Source: an uncultured Pelagibacteraceae bacterium (GTDB taxonomy: Bacteria; Pseudomonadota; Alphaproteobacteria; Pelagibacterales; Pelagibacteraceae). From it: a stretch of 64,000 bases of DNA. The stretch covers positions 1 through 64,000 of the forward strand of contig CACDTB010000001.1 of the NCBI GenBank assembly GCA_902555535.1. Reading direction: 5' to 3'. Below are positions 1 through 10,997 of the stretch, one piece after another; position 1 is the first letter of the stretch, and each line of letters starts with the position of its first letter. The notes under the pieces are model-generated. The model was given only the letters and a program-made list of their open reading frames with translations, had not been told where the DNA came from and searched no databases. Both the position numbers and the translations under genes were made by a program.

Positions 1-1
1 A

Positions 2-355
2 TATGAAATAGGAAAATTGCTAAAAAAAGAAACAATTTTTTGTGAAAGAGTAAATGGTAAATTTGCTCTTAGAAGAGGATTCAATATTAAAAAAGGTGCA
101 AGAGTATTAATTATAGAAGATGTAATCACAACAGGAAAATCAAGTTTAGAGTGTGTAAAGTTAATTAAAAAATCAAAAGCAAAATTAATTGGATTTGCAT
201 CTATTATTGATCGATCAACCAAACAATCTTTAAAAATAAAAACAGGAATAACATCTCATTTAAAAATAGAAGTTCCAACTTATAAAGCAAATAAATTACC
301 ACCAGAACTTAACTCAATACCAATAACAACCCCAGGAAGCAGATTTATTAAGTGA
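2..355 (+). CDS. pyrE: Orotate phosphoribosyltransferase, 5' truncated by window edge
   Basis: PRPP-binding motif VLIIEDVITTGKS; reading frame open to the window start. Confidence 0.85.
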   Translation, partial: YEIGKLLKKETIFCERVNGKFALRRGFNIKKGARVLIIEDVITTGKSSLECVKLIKKSKAKLIGFASIIDRSTKQSLKIKTGITSHLKIEVPTYKANKLPPELNSIPITTPGSRFIK

Positions 356-1071
356 AGAGGCTAGGTGTAAATATAGATCATATTGCAACTTTACGAAACG
401 CTCGTGGAGAGAAACACCCTGATCCAATAAATGCAGCTAAAAAAGTTATTAGTTATGGAGCTGATTCTGTAACAATTCATTTAAGAGAAGATAGAAGACA
501 TATAAATGATATTGACGCCAAAAAAATATGTGGATTAAAAAATGTGCTTGTAAACCTTGAAATTTCTATGAATAAAGAAATTGTTAATAAAGCGCTTAAA
601 ATAAAACCAAATTTTATTTGTTTAGTTCCAGAAAATCGAAAAGAAATTACTACTGAGGGAGGTTTAAATATAAAAAAAAATCATAATAAATTAGAGAAAA
701 TAATTAAAAAATTTAAAAAAGCGAAGATAAGAACAAGTTTATTCATCAATCCTTCTTCAAAAGACATAAGACTTGCTAAAAAATTAAATGCTGATTGTAT
801 TGAAATACATACTGGAAAATTAGCAAACTTAGTTAAATTAAAAAAAAATTATTCTAGTGAATTAAACAGAATTAAAGAAAGTGCAAAATTAGCATCAAGT
901 TTAAATATGGAAGTTCATGCTGGTCATGGTTTAGACTATAAAACTACCAATATGTTAACAAAAATAATAGATATTGAGGAGTATAATATTGGACATTTTA
1001 TAATTGGAGAGTCAATATTTGATGGACTTTCAAAAGTAATTAAAAACTTTAAAAAAATTATAAAAAAATAA
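352..1071 (+). CDS. pdxJ: Pyridoxine 5'-phosphate synthase
   Basis: LGVNIDHIATLRNARGEKHPDP N-terminus and HAGHGLDY motif; GTG start overlapping pyrE stop. Confidence 0.97.
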   Translation: MKRLGVNIDHIATLRNARGEKHPDPINAAKKVISYGADSVTIHLREDRRHINDIDAKKICGLKNVLVNLEISMNKEIVNKALKIKPNFICLVPENRKEITTEGGLNIKKNHNKLEKIIKKFKKAKIRTSLFINPSSKDIRLAKKLNADCIEIHTGKLANLVKLKKNYSSELNRIKESAKLASSLNMEVHAGHGLDYKTTNMLTKIIDIEEYNIGHFIIGESIFDGLSKVIKNFKKIIKK

Positions 1072-1458
1072 ATGAAAATTCTAGGTATTGGTGTTGATAT
1101 TGTTGAAAATAAAAGAATTCAAAAATCGATTAAAAATCCTTTATTTAAAAAAAGAATTTACTCATCTAAAGAATTGAAACAATCTAATGCTGTGAATAAC
1201 AAAGTAGGTTATTTTTCAAAGCGGTTTGCTGCAAAAGAAGCTTTTTCTAAGGCTCTCGGCACAGGTTTTCGTATGAATTTAAATTTTAAAGATATAGAAG
1301 TTATTAATGACAAAATGGGAAAGCCTTATTATGTTAAAAATAAAAAAATTACAAAGATCATTGAAAAAAATTTTAAAATCAAAAATTATAAATGTTTTTT
1401 ATCAATTTCAGATGAAAAAAATTATTCAACTGCATTTGCTATTATTCAAACATCATGA
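1072..1458 (+). CDS. acpS: Holo-[acyl-carrier-protein] synthase
   Basis: GIGVDIVE and RFAAKEAFSKALGTG motifs; downstream of pdxJ. Confidence 0.95.
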   Translation: MKILGIGVDIVENKRIQKSIKNPLFKKRIYSSKELKQSNAVNNKVGYFSKRFAAKEAFSKALGTGFRMNLNFKDIEVINDKMGKPYYVKNKKITKIIEKNFKIKNYKCFLSISDEKNYSTAFAIIQTS

Positions 1459-2192
1459 AATTAGATAAAAATTTCTTTTCAGAGAATATAAAAACTTTAA
1501 TTTATGCATTAATTATTGCTGTTATTATTAGATCTCTTTTATTGCAACCATTTTATATTCCATCTTCATCCATGGAACCTACCTTATTAGTAGGTGATAG
1601 ATTGTTTGTAACTAAATATACCTATGGTTATAGCAAACATTCATTTCCTTTTAGTCCACCAATATTAAAGAATAGAATTTTATTTACTAGTCCAGAAAGA
1701 GGTGATGTAATTGTATTTAAAACTCCAGCAGATAACAGAACAGATTACATAAAAAGATTAATTGGTTTGCCTGGTGATAAAATTCAGTTTATAGACTCAA
1801 ATTTATATTTAAATAATTCTGAAATACTTAAATCTAAAGTTAAAAATAACACTACTATATTCTGTGGAGACAAAAGTATTGATATCTATAGATTTGAAGA
1901 GAAACTTTCTAATGGTAAAAAATTTCATACTGTTTACTTAAAGGATTATACCTACCAAAATTCAGATGTGTTTACTGTACCAAAAGATCATTATTTCTTT
2001 CTCGGTGATAACAGAGATTGTTCTAAAGATAGCAGGTATTTGACAAGTGTCGGATATGTTCATAAAGATAATTTAGTTGGAAAAGCTCAATTTATATTTT
2101 TTTCCTCTGACAAAAAAAAAGGAAGCTTCATTGAATTTTGGAAGTGGCATAAATCAATAAGATTTAATAGAACTTTTAATAAAATTGATTAA
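1455..2192 (+). CDS. lepB: Signal peptidase I
   Basis: PSSSMEPTLLVGD and GDNRDCSKDSR catalytic boxes; N-terminal TM. Confidence 0.96.
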   Translation: MKLDKNFFSENIKTLIYALIIAVIIRSLLLQPFYIPSSSMEPTLLVGDRLFVTKYTYGYSKHSFPFSPPILKNRILFTSPERGDVIVFKTPADNRTDYIKRLIGLPGDKIQFIDSNLYLNNSEILKSKVKNNTTIFCGDKSIDIYRFEEKLSNGKKFHTVYLKDYTYQNSDVFTVPKDHYFFLGDNRDCSKDSRYLTSVGYVHKDNLVGKAQFIFFSSDKKKGSFIEFWKWHKSIRFNRTFNKID

Positions 2193-2860
2193 TGAAAATT
2201 AATTATCAAAGTTTGGAAAAAAAAATTGATTTAAAATTTAAAAATAAGGATCTTCTTATCCAAGCTCTTACACATAAAAGTTTCAACCCGAACGAAAACA
2301 ATGAAAAAATAGAGTTTCTGGGTGATAGAGTTCTTGGATTAGTGATTGCAAAAAAACTTTTAGAAATTTATCCAAAGGAAAAAGAAGGTATACTTGATAA
2401 AAAATTTGCTTCACTAGTTAATAAAAAAACATGCCTAGATATAGCAAAAAAAATCGATTTAGCTAGTTATGTGAAAACATTTAATCCTAATAATAAAAAA
2501 ATAAAAATTGAGGACAAAATTATATCTGATAGTTGTGAAGCATTAATTGGTGCTATTTATCTTGATAAAGGTTTTACATTAGTTGAAAAAACAATTTTAA
2601 ACTTATGGCAAGATCATATTGAAAAAAGTGTAGTTACAGAAATAGATGCAAAAACAAAGTTACAGGAATTAACTTTAAAAAACTTTAAAAAATTACCTAT
2701 TTATAAATTAATTTCAAATACAGGACCAAGACACAAACCCATATTTAAAGTTGGAGTAAAATTGCCCAATACAAAATATTTTATAGCTACTGGAAAATCA
2801 AAGAAAGAAGCTGAACAAAATGCTGCTATAGAATGTTTGAAAAATACAAATAAAAAATGA
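2192..2860 (+). CDS. rnc: Ribonuclease III
   Basis: NEKIEFLGDRVLGLVIA signature, C-terminal dsRBD. Confidence 0.96.
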   Translation: MKINYQSLEKKIDLKFKNKDLLIQALTHKSFNPNENNEKIEFLGDRVLGLVIAKKLLEIYPKEKEGILDKKFASLVNKKTCLDIAKKIDLASYVKTFNPNNKKIKIEDKIISDSCEALIGAIYLDKGFTLVEKTILNLWQDHIEKSVVTEIDAKTKLQELTLKNFKKLPIYKLISNTGPRHKPIFKVGVKLPNTKYFIATGKSKKEAEQNAAIECLKNTNKK

Positions 2861-3537
2861 ATTGGTCAGACGAAGGATTTTTAATAAGCAAAAATAGATA
2901 TAATGAAAATTCATTAATTGCTGAATTATTTACAAAAGACAAAGGAAAGATATCTGGAATTATATTTGGTGGTACTTCAAAAAAAATTAAAAATTATCTT
3001 CAGCTTGGTAATAAACTCCATGTTAATTACAATTCTAAAAATGAAAACAGAATAGGTTATTTTAAAATTGAAATTTTAAATGCCTATACCCCATTATATT
3101 TCGATCATAAGCAAAAGTTATCCTGTATTACATCTGCTATGAATTTGATCAAAATATTAACAGCAGAGTCTCAATCTAACGATAAAGTTTATTTTATAAT
3201 TCAAAATTTATTTTTAATTTTAAAAGAAAAAGATTGGATAAAAAAATATATATTTTGGGAATTGGAGTTACTTAAAATATTAGGATATGACTTGGCGCTT
3301 GAAAATTTAGTTGAAAAAGATTTAGAAGGTAACAAAACTGTATATTATGCAAGTTCTTTAAATGAAAAAAAATATGTACCTAATTTTTTGATTGAAAAAG
3401 ATATAGAAGTTAATGATCTTGGCACTTTATTGAACGGTTTGAAATTAGTAGGCGATTATTTGGATAAAACTATATTAAGACCAAATAATTTAAATTATCC
3501 AAATAGTAGGTTGTTATTCTTAAATACGTTAAAATAA
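2857..3537 (+). CDS. recO: DNA repair protein RecO
   Basis: N-terminal OB-fold WSDEGFLISKNRYNENSLIAELFTKDKG; follows rnc. Confidence 0.85.
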   Translation: MNWSDEGFLISKNRYNENSLIAELFTKDKGKISGIIFGGTSKKIKNYLQLGNKLHVNYNSKNENRIGYFKIEILNAYTPLYFDHKQKLSCITSAMNLIKILTAESQSNDKVYFIIQNLFLILKEKDWIKKYIFWELELLKILGYDLALENLVEKDLEGNKTVYYASSLNEKKYVPNFLIEKDIEVNDLGTLLNGLKLVGDYLDKTILRPNNLNYPNSRLLFLNTLK

Positions 3538-4527
3538 TTATTTTATTATTTTATCAATTCTATCAGCGTAATAACTTACTATAGCATTGGCACCAGCCCT
3601 CTTAAAAGCAACTAAGCTTTCATATACAGCATCTTTATTAATTAATTTTTTTGTTATAGCTGTTTCAATTAAACTGTATTCTCCTGATACTTGATAGGTA
3701 AATACAGGTAATTTAAATTTTTCTTTAATAGATTTTATTATGTCTAAGTAGGGCATACCTGGTTTAACCATTACCATATCAGCACCTTCTTTAATATCTA
3801 ATGCGACTTCTCTTAAAGCTTCATCAGAATTTCTATAATCCATCTGATAAGTTTTTTTGTCACCTTTTAAAGAACCTTTAGATCCGACTGCATCTCTAAA
3901 AGGTCCATAAAAGCTTGAAGCATATTTTGCAGCGTACGATAATATTTGAACGTTTTGGAATTTATTTTTATCTAAAGCTTTTCTTATTTTTCCTATTCTG
4001 CCATCCATCATGTCTGAAGGAGCCAGTACATCACAACCCATCTCAGCTTGTAGTAATGACTGATTGATTAAAACCTCAATTGTTTCGTCATTTAATATAG
4101 TGTTAGACTTTATCAAACCATCATGACCATGTGATGTGTAAGGATCTAAAGCAACATCGCACATTATACCGATTTGGTTTTTGTATCTTTTTTTGACTTC
4201 TTGTATCGCTTTACAAACTAAATTATTTTCATTCAGTGATTCTGTTCCCAATTCGTCCTTTTTTGAGTTTTGTGTCTTTGGGAAAAGAGCTATCATTGGT
4301 ATTCCTAATTTTATTGCTTTATCCACAATTTGGGTCAATCGATTAATTGTATACCTATAAACTCCTGGCATTGATGAAATCTCTTGCCGTTTATTTGAAC
4401 CTTCAATTAAAAAAATAGGTAGTATAAAGTCATTTGGACTTAAGGTATTTTCTTGAATCAATCTTCTTGACCAAGATTCTCTTCTACTTCTTCTGAGTCT
4501 AAGACTAGGATATTTACCAATAATCAT
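3538..4527 (-). CDS. hemB: Delta-aminolevulinic acid dehydratase (porphobilinogen synthase)
   Basis: Full-length similarity; GADMVMVKPGMPYLD and YQVSGEYSLI motifs. Confidence 0.96.
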   Translation of the reverse strand: MIIGKYPSLRLRRSRRESWSRRLIQENTLSPNDFILPIFLIEGSNKRQEISSMPGVYRYTINRLTQIVDKAIKLGIPMIALFPKTQNSKKDELGTESLNENNLVCKAIQEVKKRYKNQIGIMCDVALDPYTSHGHDGLIKSNTILNDETIEVLINQSLLQAEMGCDVLAPSDMMDGRIGKIRKALDKNKFQNVQILSYAAKYASSFYGPFRDAVGSKGSLKGDKKTYQMDYRNSDEALREVALDIKEGADMVMVKPGMPYLDIIKSIKEKFKLPVFTYQVSGEYSLIETAITKKLINKDAVYESLVAFKRAGANAIVSYYADRIDKIIK

Positions 4528-4600
4528 GTTTTAATTTACTTTTAAATTGCGACAAATGTAATATACACATATACAAAAAAAAGGGTAGAAAGCAATCAAG

Positions 4601-5239
4601 ATGACGATAGAAAATTCAAAAGTTATAGACTTAAATATAAAAAAAGAAGAGAGAGTTTTAGACTTTAGCGACTTTCAGAAGCAAGATATCAAATTTGATA
4701 TAGAAAAATTACAAGAGGCTTATCAACAAATAGTTAAAATTAAAAAATTTGAAGATGCTGGTGTAACACACTTTGGAGCGATATCATTAACTCAAATACC
4801 TGGTGACCCAGACTCAATTAAAGGTAACAAGGCTAGAGGAGTATATTGGACAAAACCTGATAAATCAGGAAAAGAAGTAACAAGAGATGAGACACTTGAT
4901 GAGTCATTATATTCAGAATTTATAAAAGATTATGATAATACTTATTTCAAAGAAGTATATGACACTCTTTCATCTAGATATAAACTTGGTAGAGTAAGAA
5001 TTCTTTTAAAAGAGCCAAGATCAACTTTAAGCTGGCATAGAGATCCTGAGCCGAGATTACATATACCTTTAATTACTAATCCTGGCTGCATCATGGTTAT
5101 TGATAACGTTGCGAAACATATGCCTGCTGATGGTTCTGTTTGGATTACAAATAATACCAAGTATCACAATGCATTTAATGGTGGAGAAGAGAATAGAATA
5201 CATTTAGTTGCTTGTGTTTTAGATTACAAATTTAATTAA
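4601..5239 (+). CDS. Aspartyl/asparaginyl beta-hydroxylase-like 2OG-Fe(II) oxygenase
   Basis: WHRDPEPRLHIPL and KYHNAFNGGEENRIHLV, typical HxD...H / RxHLV pattern. Confidence 0.7.
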   Translation: MTIENSKVIDLNIKKEERVLDFSDFQKQDIKFDIEKLQEAYQQIVKIKKFEDAGVTHFGAISLTQIPGDPDSIKGNKARGVYWTKPDKSGKEVTRDETLDESLYSEFIKDYDNTYFKEVYDTLSSRYKLGRVRILLKEPRSTLSWHRDPEPRLHIPLITNPGCIMVIDNVAKHMPADGSVWITNNTKYHNAFNGGEENRIHLVACVLDYKFN

Positions 5240-5240
5240 T

Positions 5241-5666
5241 TTGAAAAAAATATTTATTTCATCAGATCACGCTGGATTTAAATTAAAAGAGATAATTAAA
5301 AATTATTTAAAAAATAAAAAAGTTAAATTTGAGGACCTAGGTCCAAAAGATGACAGTAGTGTTGATTATCCTGACTATGCTCATAAAGTTGCTAGAAAAG
5401 TCAAATCAAGCAAGAGTAATGTTGGTATTTTAGTGTGTGGATCTGGGACTGGTATGAATATTGCGGCAAATAAGCATAAAAAAATTCGCGCAGCTCAATG
5501 TTTTAATCTAAAATCAACGAAATTATCGAGATTGCATAACGATGCAAACATCATTACATTAGGATCCAGGTTGATAACCAAAAAAAATGCTTTAAAGTTT
5601 GTAAGTGTTTTTTTAAATACAAAATTTGATGGTGGTAGACACTTGAGAAGGGTTAAGAAAATATAA
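5241..5666 (+). CDS. rpiB: Ribose-5-phosphate isomerase B
   Basis: [40 protein letters not shown] start. Confidence 0.93.
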   Translation: MKKIFISSDHAGFKLKEIIKNYLKNKKVKFEDLGPKDDSSVDYPDYAHKVARKVKSSKSNVGILVCGSGTGMNIAANKHKKIRAAQCFNLKSTKLSRLHNDANIITLGSRLITKKNALKFVSVFLNTKFDGGRHLRRVKKI

Positions 5667-5668
5667 TT

Positions 5669-6976
5669 ATGTCGAGCGAAAAAAGTTATTTAAATGATAG
5701 TTATAAAAGTTTTTTTGAGGATAGTTTATCTGTAAAAGATCCAGAGCTTTATAAAGCTATTAAAGATGAGTTAATCAGACAACAACAACATATTGAGCTA
5801 ATTGCGTCTGAAAATATAGTATCTCAAGCAGTATTAGAGGCGCAAGGATCGGTTTTAACTAATAAATATGCCGAAGGTTATCCTGGTAAAAGATATTATA
5901 ATGGATGCGAACACGTTGATGTGGCTGAAAATCTTGCTATTGAAAGATTAAAAAAATTATTCAATTGTAAATTTGCAAATGCACAACCACACTCAGGAGC
6001 TCAAGCTAATGGAGCAGTATTTTTAGCTTTGTTAAGCCCAGGTGATACATTCATGGGTATGAGTTTAAATTCAGGTGGCCATATTACTCATGGATTAAAA
6101 ATTTCAATGTCTGGCAAATGGTTTAACGCTATAGGTTATGATGTAGACAAAGAATCTGAGTTGATAGATTATGATAATGTTGAAAAACTTGCTTTAGAAC
6201 ATAAACCTAAACTAATCATTGCAGGTGGAAGTGCTTATTCTAGAGTAATTGACTTTAAAAGATTTAGAGAGATAGCAGATAAAGTTGGAGCTTACTTAAT
6301 GGTTGATATGGCTCACTTCTCAGGATTAGTTGCTGGTAAAGGATATCCTAACCCTTGTGATTATGCACATGTAGTTACTTCAACAACTCACAAAGTATTT
6401 AGAAGCGCAAGAGGAGGAATAATTTTAACTAATCATGAAGATCTTGCTAAAAAATTTAATACAGCTGTTTTTCCTGGTTACCAAGGGGGACCTTTAATGC
6501 ATATTATTGCTGCAAAAGCAGCTGGTTTTCTTGAAGCGCTACAACCAGAATTTCAAGATTATATTAAATCTGTTTTAGCAAACGCAAAAATGTTGGCAGA
6601 AACTTTAAAAAATAATGGATTTAAAATTTATTCAGATGGAACAGACACACATTTGATGTTGGTTGATTTGAGACCTTACAACGTAAAAGGAAATCTTGCG
6701 GCAGAGAGTTTGTCTAGAGCAAATATTACATGTAATAAAAATGGCATTCCATTTGATACAGAAAAACCTATGATTACTTCAGGCATTAGACTGGGTACGC
6801 AAGCAGCTACAACACGAGGATTTGGTTTAAATGAATTTAAAACAGTAGGTGAATTGATTACGAAAACTCTAAAGGGATTATCAGAAAATCCAACAGATAA
6901 TAGTAAAATAGAAGATGAAGTAAAAAATGAAGTTATTTCTTTAACTTCATCATTTCCGATATATAAGAACTTATAA
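5669..6976 (+). CDS. glyA: Serine hydroxymethyltransferase
   Basis: [31 protein letters not shown]-lysine motif. Confidence 0.98.
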   Translation: MSSEKSYLNDSYKSFFEDSLSVKDPELYKAIKDELIRQQQHIELIASENIVSQAVLEAQGSVLTNKYAEGYPGKRYYNGCEHVDVAENLAIERLKKLFNCKFANAQPHSGAQANGAVFLALLSPGDTFMGMSLNSGGHITHGLKISMSGKWFNAIGYDVDKESELIDYDNVEKLALEHKPKLIIAGGSAYSRVIDFKRFREIADKVGAYLMVDMAHFSGLVAGKGYPNPCDYAHVVTSTTHKVFRSARGGIILTNHEDLAKKFNTAVFPGYQGGPLMHIIAAKAAGFLEALQPEFQDYIKSVLANAKMLAETLKNNGFKIYSDGTDTHLMLVDLRPYNVKGNLAAESLSRANITCNKNGIPFDTEKPMITSGIRLGTQAATTRGFGLNEFKTVGELITKTLKGLSENPTDNSKIEDEVKNEVISLTSSFPIYKNL

Positions 6977-6979
6977 CAA

Positions 6980-7438
6980 ATGATTTGTTCAATATGTAAA
7001 AAAGGGGAGACCTCTGTTGTCGACTCTAGACCAACGGAAGATGGAACAGCTATTAGAAGAAGGAGACTATGTGTCTGTGGAGCGCGTTTTACAACTTTTG
7101 AAAGAGTTCAATTCAGAGAATTAATGGTTGTTAAAAAAAATGGAAGAAAATCCACATTTGATAGAGATAAATTATCTAAATCTATTTATATTGCTCTTAA
7201 GAAAAGACCCATTGATACAGAAACAATAGAAAAATTTATTAGTAATATTTCAAGATCTTTAGAAGAACTTGGTCAAAGTGAAATATCTACTAATACAATT
7301 GGTACCATGGTTATGGAAGGTTTGAAAGAACTTGATCCAGTTGGATATGTAAGATTTGCATCTGTATATAGAAACTTTAGAGAAGAAAAAGATTTCGTAC
7401 AATTCGTGGACAAGCTTGATGTCTACAAAAAAAGATAA
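6980..7438 (+). CDS. nrdR: Transcriptional repressor NrdR
   Basis: Zn ribbon [27 protein letters not shown] and ATP-cone. Confidence 0.96.
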   Translation: MICSICKKGETSVVDSRPTEDGTAIRRRRLCVCGARFTTFERVQFRELMVVKKNGRKSTFDRDKLSKSIYIALKKRPIDTETIEKFISNISRSLEELGQSEISTNTIGTMVMEGLKELDPVGYVRFASVYRNFREEKDFVQFVDKLDVYKKR

Positions 7439-8522
7439 ATTTTCATCAAAAGATAAATTTTATATGGAATTAGCCTTAGACTTGGCTAAATCTCGTCATG
7501 GACAGACCGGATCAAATCCTTCTGTAGGTTGTGTTATTGTTAAAAATGATAAAATTATTTCCATAGGACAAACCTCATTTAATGGAAGACCACACGCTGA
7601 ATTTAATGCGATTATAAATAGTTTTGAAAAATTAGAAGGCTCAAAAATGTATGTTACTTTAGAACCATGTTGTCATCATGGTTTAACACCACCATGTACT
7701 GATGCGATAATAAAATCAAAAATTTCAGAGGTTATATATGCTGTTACCGACATAGATAAAAGAGTAAGAAATAAAAGTTTTAAAATTTTAAAGTCAAAAA
7801 ACATAAATGTAAAAAAAGGTTTATTAAAAAGTAAAATTAAAAGTTTTTATTTACCTTATTTTTTTAATAGAAAGAAAAAATTACCTTTTGTCACTGGCAA
7901 AATAGCTATTTCAAAAAATAATATTATTTACAGTAAGAACCAGAAAAAGATTACAAATTCTTTTTCAGATAAGTTTACACATATGTTGAGATATCAAAAT
8001 GATAGTTTGATGATTACTCACAAAACATTAAATAAAGATAATCCAAAATTAAATTGTCGTTTGAAGGGTTTTGAGAAATTTTCTCCAAAAAGAATTATTT
8101 TAGATAACAAATTAAATTCTAAAATAAACAGTTTTATAATTAAATCCTCAAATAACAAAAATACTTTAATCTTTTATAATAAAGCTGACAAAGTAAAAAT
8201 TTCAAAATTTAAAAGAAAAGGAATTCATCTAATTAAGTCTCGAATTGATAGAAATAACAGATTTGACATTAAATTAATTTTGAAAAAATTACATAATTAT
8301 GGATGCAGAAATTTACTAATTGAAGGAGGAGATAAATTAACAAATTCACTGATTAAGAATAAAATATTTAATAAATTTTATTTATATAAAAGTCCAAAAA
8401 CCCTTCCTAAAAACTTAGAATATTTGAAATTTAGTAGTCAAAATATATTAAATCAAAAATATAAAACAAAAATTAATCTAAATCTCGATTTACGAAAAGA
8501 CAGAATAACACTATATACTTAG
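7419..8522 (+). CDS. ribD: Riboflavin biosynthesis deaminase/reductase
   Basis: HAEFNAI and [13 protein letters not shown] deaminase motifs; C-terminal reductase. Start placed at MSTKKDKF rather than the ORF-track start at 7356. Confidence 0.9.
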   Translation: MSTKKDKFSSKDKFYMELALDLAKSRHGQTGSNPSVGCVIVKNDKIISIGQTSFNGRPHAEFNAIINSFEKLEGSKMYVTLEPCCHHGLTPPCTDAIIKSKISEVIYAVTDIDKRVRNKSFKILKSKNINVKKGLLKSKIKSFYLPYFFNRKKKLPFVTGKIAISKNNIIYSKNQKKITNSFSDKFTHMLRYQNDSLMITHKTLNKDNPKLNCRLKGFEKFSPKRIILDNKLNSKINSFIIKSSNNKNTLIFYNKADKVKISKFKRKGIHLIKSRIDRNNRFDIKLILKKLHNYGCRNLLIEGGDKLTNSLIKNKIFNKFYLYKSPKTLPKNLEYLKFSSQNILNQKYKTKINLNLDLRKDRITLYT

Positions 8523-8526
8523 AAAA

Positions 8527-9120
8527 ATGTTTAATGGAATAATTTATAACCAAGGCACTATTACTAAAATTATTAAAAGACCCAAAGGTCTTAACATTTT
8601 TGTTAAAACCAATGTTAAAGTATCCAATAAAGACATGGGTTTGTCCGTAGCCTGTGATGGTGTTTGTCTAACTTTAATTTCATATAAATCAAAAATTATG
8701 GAATTTTATCTTTCGAAAGAAACGATAATTCGATCAAAATTCAAATTTTTAAAAATAAAAGATAAAATAAATTTAGAATTACCTTTAAAATATGGGACAA
8801 AAATTTCAGGACATATTTGTCAAGGACATGTTGATACTGTAGGTAAAGTATTAAGTATTAAAAAAATAGATAAATCATTTCTTTTTGACTTTGATTTACC
8901 TAAAAAGGAAAGAAAACACTTAATAGAAAAAGCATCAATCTGTGTGAATGGTATTTCTCTTACAATTTCAAAAGTTACTAAAAAGGGTTTCCAAATTTGG
9001 ATTATCCCTCACACCTATAAAGAAACGAATTTATCAACTTTAAAAAAATCAAGTTTAGTTAACATAGAGATAGATATCTTGTCTAAATACGTTAGGAATT
9101 ATTTTAATGGAAAAAAATAA
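8527..9120 (+). CDS. ribE: Riboflavin synthase alpha subunit
   Basis: Duplicated lumazine-binding domains, GHICQGHVD. Confidence 0.93.
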   Translation: MFNGIIYNQGTITKIIKRPKGLNIFVKTNVKVSNKDMGLSVACDGVCLTLISYKSKIMEFYLSKETIIRSKFKFLKIKDKINLELPLKYGTKISGHICQGHVDTVGKVLSIKKIDKSFLFDFDLPKKERKHLIEKASICVNGISLTISKVTKKGFQIWIIPHTYKETNLSTLKKSSLVNIEIDILSKYVRNYFNGKK

Positions 9121-10207
9121 TTTTGCGTCAATAGAGTCAATTATAAGCGTAGCTAAAAAAGGTGGTATGTTTATTTTAGTAGATGATGAAAAAAGAGAAA
9201 ATGAAGGAGATTTAGTTATTTCAACATCAGACTCAAATGCAAAGAACATTAACTTCATGGCAAAATACGGGCGAGGCTTAATTTGTTTAGCACTTGATTC
9301 AATTCAATCAAAAAGATTAAATTTATCTTTAATGTCTCCAGTAAATCAATCAAGAAACAAGACGGCATTTACAATTTCTATTGAAGCAAAAAAAGGAATA
9401 ACAACAGGCATATCCGCTAAAGATAGAGCGAAAACAATTAAAATTGCTTCAAAAAAAAACGTAAATAAAAATGAGATTGTTTCACCTGGTCACGTGTTTC
9501 CAATTATAGCCAAAGATGGTGGAGTACTTGTTAGAGCTGGGCACACAGAAGCTTCAGTTGATATATCTAAATTAGCAAAAAAAAATAACTCTGCTGTAAT
9601 TTGTGAAATTATGAATGAAGATGGAACAATGGCTAAAGGTCAGGATTTATTCAATTTTGCAAAAAAACATAAATTAAAAATTGGAAAGATAGAAGATCTG
9701 ATCGCATATAGACTAAAAAAAGAAAAACTTATTAAACTTAAAAAGCAAAGCAAGATTGATGTAAAAAATCAAAAATACAATATTAGAATTTATGAGAATC
9801 TTTTAGATGGTTCAGAGCACTTCGCATTAATAAAAGGTAAAATAAAAAAAGGTATTACTCCAAGAGTAAGAGTAATTTCTTCTAATGTCGTCCAAAACTA
9901 TCTAATAAATCAATCACTACCAAATTCATTTAACAAGACTTTAAATTATTTTAAAAAATATCAAAATTGCGTTTTAGTTTTTATCAAAGACTCAAATCTA
10001 AAATCAGTAACTCAGACTTTAAAAGATTATAAAAATAAAGACTTTTATAAAAAGGGAAATGACAAGTTAATAAGAAATTATGGTATTGGAGCTCAAATTA
10101 TTAAAGACTTAAAAATTAAAAACATGATATTAATCACCAAATCACCAAAAAAAGTTATTGGTCTTGATGGTTATGGTATAAAAATTAAAAAACAGGAATT
10201 AATTTGA
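9107..10207 (+). CDS. ribBA: 3,4-dihydroxy-2-butanone-4-phosphate synthase / GTP cyclohydrolase II-like
   Basis: DDEKRENEGDLVI, RAGHTEASVD, ICEIMNEDG RibB motifs; diverged RibA-like C-terminus. Confidence 0.93.
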   Translation: MEKNNFASIESIISVAKKGGMFILVDDEKRENEGDLVISTSDSNAKNINFMAKYGRGLICLALDSIQSKRLNLSLMSPVNQSRNKTAFTISIEAKKGITTGISAKDRAKTIKIASKKNVNKNEIVSPGHVFPIIAKDGGVLVRAGHTEASVDISKLAKKNNSAVICEIMNEDGTMAKGQDLFNFAKKHKLKIGKIEDLIAYRLKKEKLIKLKKQSKIDVKNQKYNIRIYENLLDGSEHFALIKGKIKKGITPRVRVISSNVVQNYLINQSLPNSFNKTLNYFKKYQNCVLVFIKDSNLKSVTQTLKDYKNKDFYKKGNDKLIRNYGIGAQIIKDLKIKNMILITKSPKKVIGLDGYGIKIKKQELI

Positions 10208-10596
10208 TGAAAAAAAAATATCTAATTGTTGTAGCAGATTATTACAAAGACATTGCTGAAGGCTTAATAAAAAGCGCGTTAAAAATAATTCCAAAAAAAA
10301 ATATAATAAAAATTATTAAAGTACCTGGTGCTTTTGAAATTCCGGTTACAATCTCAAAAAATTTAAAAAAATATGATGGTTTTTTAGCTTTAGGATGTGT
10401 AATTAAAGGTCAAACGCCACACTTTGATTTTATTTCTCAAGCTTCAACAGATGCCATAATGAAATTATCTGTAGATAGTAAAAAACCTATTGGAAATGGA
10501 ATAATTACCTGTCTAAATATGGCTCAAGCAAGAGCAAGAAGAAAAAAGGGTGCTGAAGCTGCAGAAGCTGTGATTTCAGTTTTGTCTCAAAAATGA
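10204..10596 (+). CDS. ribH: 6,7-dimethyl-8-ribityllumazine synthase
   Basis: KVPGAFEIP, LGCVIKGQTPHFDFI. Confidence 0.95.
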   Translation: MMKKKYLIVVADYYKDIAEGLIKSALKIIPKKNIIKIIKVPGAFEIPVTISKNLKKYDGFLALGCVIKGQTPHFDFISQASTDAIMKLSVDSKKPIGNGIITCLNMAQARARRKKGAEAAEAVISVLSQK

Positions 10597-10997
10597 GAAC
10601 TCATTATAATCCAAAAAATAACCCTAGAGTTATAATTATTCAGAAATTATATGGTAAATTTTATAATGAAGATGATGATTTAGATTTTCCAAAACATAGA
10701 TTTAAAAAATTTATTAAAGATATTGTTTTAGGAACGATAGAAAGAAACGATCTTATTTTAGATGAATTAAATAATAAATTAGGTGATGAATTTGTAATTG
10801 AAAAATTAGATAAAGTTTTCCAGACGATTTTAAAAGCAGCGACTTATGAATTTATGTATAAACCAAATTTATCTATTAATATTATTATTAAAGAATATTT
10901 AAATTCATCTAATTTTTTTCTTGAAGATTCACAAACAAAGTATCTTAATGCTTTATTAGATAACGTTGGAAAAAAATTAAGATCTAACAATGCATGA
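10593..10997 (+). CDS. nusB: Transcription antitermination factor NusB
   Basis: Position between ribH and thiL; NusB-like C-terminal helices. Confidence 0.8.
   Translation: MRTHYNPKNNPRVIIIQKLYGKFYNEDDDLDFPKHRFKKFIKDIVLGTIERNDLILDELNNKLGDEFVIEKLDKVFQTILKAATYEFMYKPNLSINIIIKEYLNSSNFFLEDSQTKYLNALLDNVGKKLRSNNA

Noticed and set aside
4942-5160. 72-aa antisense ORF in the beta-hydroxylase-like gene
   Set aside because: Fully inside a conserved CDS on the other strand.
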